From contig CANLBJ010000001.1 in assembly GCA_947488905.1 (NCBI GenBank), positions 186,001-250,000 on the forward strand: 64,000 bases of DNA, written 5' to 3'. Shown in pieces: positions 61,383 through 64,000 of this stretch. Both the position numbers and the translations under genes were made by a program. Numbering within the stretch: position 1 is the stretch's first letter; every line of letters starts with the position of its first letter. The stretch comes from Ulvibacter algarum (GTDB lineage: Bacteria; Bacteroidota; Bacteroidia; Flavobacteriales; Flavobacteriaceae). A model generated the notes under the pieces. That model worked only from the letters and a program-made list of their open reading frames with translations, was not told the DNA's origin and made no database searches.

Positions 61383-62414
61383 TTACTTCTTAAACTTCAA
61401 CTTCTCACTCCTACCTTTCTTAAAAATCTTGTTGCTATTATGTGTTCCTGCACGTAAGGCTTTTTGCTCTTCATATGGAAGCGCTACAATCTCTTTACAC
61501 TCTGTAGAGCAACAATTATCCATTGCTTTTTTACAGTCTTCACATTGTATAAAAAGTAAGTGGCAGCCTTCATTATCACAGTTAGTATGGTCATCGCAAG
61601 GCGCACCGCATTGGTGACATTGCGAGATAACATCTTCTGTAATACGCTCACTACGGCGATGGTCAAAAACAAAGTTTTTACCTATAAATTTATTTTCAAG
61701 CCCTTCACTTTCTACTTGGCGCGTGTACTCGATAATCCCGCCCTCTAGCTGAAACACATTTTTAAACCCTTTGTGTTTGTAATAAGCGCTGGCTTTTTCG
61801 CAACGGATACCTCCCGTGCAATACATCACTAGTTTTTTATCTTCTTTGTGGTCTTTTAAATCTGCCTCAATAATATCTAAAGAATCCCTAAAGGTATCAA
61901 CGTCTGGTGTTACGGCATTTTTAAAATGGCCTATCTCACTTTCATAGTGATTGCGCATATCTACGAGCACCGTATTTGGGTCTTCTATTAACTCATTAAA
62001 AGCAGCAGCATCTACGTGTACGCCTTTGTTGCGCACATCAAAGGTGTCATCATTTAAACCATCTGCGACTATCTTGTTGCGCACTTTTACTTTTAGCTTT
62101 AAAAAAGATTTTAGGTCTTGCTCCACAGCAATATTTAATCGCACATTTTCTAAAAAGTAAATGCCGTCAAGAAACGTTTTAAAATCTTCAAACCGTTTTG
62201 CGGGTAGCGAAAGTTGGGCGTTAATCCCTTCGTGAGCCACATATATACGGCCTAGCACTTCGAGGTCATCCCAAGCTACAAATAAATGGTTTCTGAAAAG
62301 TTCTGGATTGCCAATTTTGGCATATTGATAAAAAGAAAGCGTTAAACGGTCTTCTCCCGCTTGTTCTAAAAGTGTTGCTCTCTCTATCGCGCTTAATGTA
62401 TTGTACAGTTGCAT
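61383..62414 (-). CDS. trhO: tRNA uridine(34) hydroxylase, rhodanese family
   Basis: 343-residue enzyme (YceA/TrhO) that uses oxygen to make 5-hydroxyuridine at position 34 of tRNAs. N-terminal acylphosphatase-like domain (LEVLGRIYVAHEGINAQLSLP, read in parts), central rhodanese domain with the active-site loop MYCTGGIRCEKASAYY near residue 197, and a C-terminal Cys-rich zinc-like region (CHQCGAPCDDHTNCDNEGCHLLF in parts). The last 20 or so codons are duplicated at 60568-60640. It has its own -7 element and is the left border of the accessory modules. Confidence 0.95.
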   Translation of the reverse strand: MQLYNTLSAIERATLLEQAGEDRLTLSFYQYAKIGNPELFRNHLFVAWDDLEVLGRIYVAHEGINAQLSLPAKRFEDFKTFLDGIYFLENVRLNIAVEQDLKSFLKLKVKVRNKIVADGLNDDTFDVRNKGVHVDAAAFNELIEDPNTVLVDMRNHYESEIGHFKNAVTPDVDTFRDSLDIIEADLKDHKEDKKLVMYCTGGIRCEKASAYYKHKGFKNVFQLEGGIIEYTRQVESEGLENKFIGKNFVFDHRRSERITEDVISQCHQCGAPCDDHTNCDNEGCHLLFIQCEDCKKAMDNCCSTECKEIVALPYEEQKALRAGTHNSNKIFKKGRSEKLKFKK

Positions 62415-62456
62415 GCTATACTTGTTATTTAAGGGTTAAGAATATATTTTGAAAGA

Positions 62457-62464
62457 CAAAGATA
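62457..62464 (-). promoter_or_regulatory. -7 promoter element of trhO
   Basis: Minus strand TATCTTTG, an exact TAnnTTTG match, 42 nt before ATG 62414. Confidence 0.6.
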
Positions 62465-62719
62465 AAGGTTTTTAAGAAAAAGACCGCTATCGCTGTTAGA
62501 GTATAGACTTAAGGATGTTGTGCTTCTTATCTCTTCGGAAATATCAACGACATTAGAAATTAGCTCAAAATAAAAACATCATTAACCGTCTTGCAAAACT
62601 TGTCGAAGCGCAACAACTTAACAAAATAGTAAACAGTAACAATTTACCCTTCGACATGCTCAGGGTGATAACTAAGGTTATTAAAAAAAGTAAATCTCAA
62701 GATTAGCCCAAACGTTCAA
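62465..62719. other. Intergenic gap with short dispersed repeats
   Basis: About 255 bp between trhO and the SCO1 gene. It holds a TTTCCGAAG motif (62533-62541), TTGTCGAAGCGCAAC (about 62599), and an inverted repeat CCCTTCGACATGCTCAGGGT (62647-62666). No gene seen. Confidence 0.5.
62647..62668. repeat. CCCTTCGACATGCTCAGGG intergenic palindromic repeat
   Basis: CCCT...AGGG ends around TTCGACATGCTC give a small hairpin. It belongs to the same loose class as the CTTCGACTnnGCTCAG repeats elsewhere in the window. It might help terminate the SCO1 transcript. Confidence 0.5.
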
Positions 62720-63400
62720 TTAATCCTTATACTCTTTCTGAAGCTTCTCAATATCTAAAAGCAATCTATCAATATCTTCTGGCAATGTGCCATCATAAAA
62801 ACCACGTACTCTTCTTTTCTTGTCTACAAGAGCAAAGTTTTCTGTGTGTACTAACCCATAAGGATCATCTGGGTTTTCTTTTGCAACCATATAAGATTTA
62901 CGGGCAAGATCGTAGATTTCTATTTTAGAACCTGTAACAAGATTCCATTTTGATTCATCCACTCCTTTTTCTAAAGCGTATCTTTTTAATTGTGCAACGG
63001 TATCTATTTCTGGTGTCACCGTATGCGAGAGCAGGAGTATTTCTGGATTATCTTTTATTTTTTCTTGTATCTGCACCATATGATCTGTCATAATAGGGCA
63101 AATAGTCTGGCAAGTAGTGAAGAAAAAATCTGCTACATATATTTTGTCATTATAATCATCTTGGGTAATTGTTTTACCGTTTTGATTAGTAAGTTTAAAA
63201 TCTGCAATAGTGTGGTTTCTTTTAACGTGTTGTATCGTGCTATCTACAAGCTCTATGTTTAAACCTGTTCCTTTAGGCTGATATACAGGGAGTTTTGGTT
63301 CACCTGGCTTTAAAGCTCCATAGATTAAGTAAATAATTATCGCAGATAAAACGGCAAGTACGATCCAGAGCGTTTTGTATCTTAAAAAGAATGATTGCAT
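62720..63400 (-). CDS. SCO1/SenC/PrrC-family copper chaperone-like protein
   Basis: 226-residue protein anchored by an N-terminal helix (LWIVLAVLSAIIIYLIYGAL), facing the periplasm. The thioredoxin-like SCO domain has the copper-binding CxxxC in FFTTCQTICPIMTDHM (near residue 97), the third ligand His in LLSHTVTPEIDTVAQL, and VDESKWNLVTG and FALVDKKRRVRGFYDGT further on. SCO proteins load copper into the CuA centre of cytochrome c oxidase. No oxidase gene is adjacent. Confidence 0.93.
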   Translation of the reverse strand: MQSFFLRYKTLWIVLAVLSAIIIYLIYGALKPGEPKLPVYQPKGTGLNIELVDSTIQHVKRNHTIADFKLTNQNGKTITQDDYNDKIYVADFFFTTCQTICPIMTDHMVQIQEKIKDNPEILLLSHTVTPEIDTVAQLKRYALEKGVDESKWNLVTGSKIEIYDLARKSYMVAKENPDDPYGLVHTENFALVDKKRRVRGFYDGTLPEDIDRLLLDIEKLQKEYKD

Positions 63401-63418
63401 AATTTCTTAATATTTCAG

Positions 63419-63426
63419 CAAAAATA
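63419..63426 (-). promoter_or_regulatory. -7 promoter element of the SCO1 gene
   Basis: Minus strand TATTTTTG, matching TAnnTTTG, 18 nt before ATG 63400; a TTG lies 17 bp further upstream (63446-63444). Confidence 0.55.
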
Positions 63427-63522
63427 CTGCCTAATAATGAAACCAACACGCCACAATTAAAAAAGATAGTGCGCCTTTTAAACAAGGGATTTTATCTATT
63501 TTTTTAGGAACGGGTAAAAGGT

Positions 63523-63530
63523 TACTTTTG
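63523..63530 (+). promoter_or_regulatory. -7 promoter element of rseP
   Basis: TACTTTTG matches TAnnTTTG, 24 nt before ATG 63555. Confidence 0.55.
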
Positions 63531-63554
63531 CAATCTTAAATTGGAATCACATTT

Positions 63555-64000
63555 ATGGAAATTGCTATAAAAATTGGTCAGTTTTTACTGAGTTTATCTT
63601 TACTTATCGTGTTGCACGAGTTTGGACATTATTTCCCAGCGAAATTGTTTAAAACCCGTGTCGAAAAATTCTTTTTATTCTTTGATGTCAAATTTGCGCT
63701 ATTTCAGAAAAAAATAGGAGAAACTGTATACGGAATAGGATGGCTGCCGCTAGGTGGTTATGTGAAAATCTCTGGTATGATTGACGAGAGCATGGACACA
63801 GAAGCAATGGCAGAGGAGCCTAAAGAATGGGAGTTTAGAAGTAAACCAACATGGCAACGATTAATTATTATGCTAGGTGGTGTGACGGTAAACTTTTTAG
63901 TTGCTTGGTTTATCTATATAGGAATGATGGCTTTTTATGGAGAGACTTATATTGCTAATGAAAATATGAAGGATGGGTATGAGATCACAAACCCTTTAAT
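63555..64000 (+). CDS. rseP: RIP metalloprotease RseP (site-2 protease), 5' part only
   Basis: The window ends inside this gene after about 148 codons. The start MEIAIKIGQFLLSLSLLIVLHEFGHYF contains the zinc motif HEFGH of intramembrane M50 proteases within the first helix. YGIGWLPLGGYVKISGMIDES, read in parts, is the usual segment after the first helix (GWLPLGGYVK), and WQRLIIMLGGVTVNFLVAWFI starts the next membrane region. The enzyme cleaves membrane-bound anti-sigma factors and remnant signal peptides. The PDZ domains and second active-site part lie beyond the window. Confidence 0.94.
   Translation, partial: MEIAIKIGQFLLSLSLLIVLHEFGHYFPAKLFKTRVEKFFLFFDVKFALFQKKIGETVYGIGWLPLGGYVKISGMIDESMDTEAMAEEPKEWEFRSKPTWQRLIIMLGGVTVNFLVAWFIYIGMMAFYGETYIANENMKDGYEITNPL

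Overview
The window is AT-rich chromosomal DNA of a bacterium in the phylum Bacteroidota, almost certainly a (probably marine) member of the Flavobacteriaceae. The evidence is the gliding-motility lipoprotein GldH, two proteins ending in type IX secretion (T9SS) sorting domains, many promoters with the Bacteroidota -7 element TAnnTTTG, lack of strong Shine-Dalgarno sequences, and a flavobacterial-style heme locus. Assignment to a genus is not possible from sequence reading alone. Most of the window is ordinary core genome; no tRNA, rRNA, CRISPR array, insertion sequence or phage was recognised.

Layout. 1-3091: ferrous iron uptake (feoA tail, feoB, a small lipoprotein, a 54-residue FeoB-associated Cys-rich protein). 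3146-7764 (minus): a manganese/iron/zinc ABC importer operon headed by its DtxR/MntR-type repressor, with a recognisable MntR-type operator at 7808-7823. 7819-11851: DjlA-like co-chaperone, bacilliredoxin, PlsC acyltransferase, HD hydrolase, TraB/GumN protein. 11889-12956 (minus): a string of very small overlapping membrane-protein genes. 13351-18825: TPR-AraC regulator, TMEM175-type channel, enoyl-CoA hydratase, NtrY-like kinase, and HemJ. 19016-25730: PAS histidine kinase, large BNR/VPS10-type repeat protein, T9SS cargo protein, MATE exporter. 25741-39209: the heme locus: hemH and an AraC regulator on the minus strand, then hemA-hemC-hemD-hemE-(unknown)-(EI24)-(GNAT)-hemF-ychJ on plus, an SF2 helicase with membrane segments on minus, and hemB. 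Together with HemJ this gives nearly the whole route from glutamyl-tRNA to protoheme; gltX and hemL are not in the window. 39219-45438: TlpA thioredoxin, DinB protein, CNNM/CBS protein, hybrid histidine kinase, MGMT, 3'-5' exonuclease. 45531-53645: large T9SS subtilisin, tandem-ATPase ABC protein, NleD/M91-like metalloprotease, 3-oxoacid CoA-transferase. 53698-57962 (minus): ricT-gldH-PBP1A. 58043-62414: trhO and, between trhO and ricT, an accessory region. 62720-64000: SCO1 and the start of rseP.

The most unusual part is 58043-61457. Two tandem modules each consist of a trhO 3' end, a conserved AAACCTAAACTCTTTTT box, cargo genes for secreted proteins of unknown function, and an almost identical ~150 bp repeat carrying a terminator. 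One module's trhO tail is a 3' fragment that encodes nearly the same peptide with different codons. The larger cargo gene encodes a lipoprotein with a C-terminal HETVH zinc-protease-like motif. Its only ATG is out of frame across a run of eight C residues; one extra C would bring it into frame, which suggests phase variation (or a sequencing error). A second strong signal is a dispersed 9-mer, TTTCCGAAG, found at 20 places by eye, on both strands and frequently between genes. Eight genes, including hemA and hemH, appear to start at TTG.
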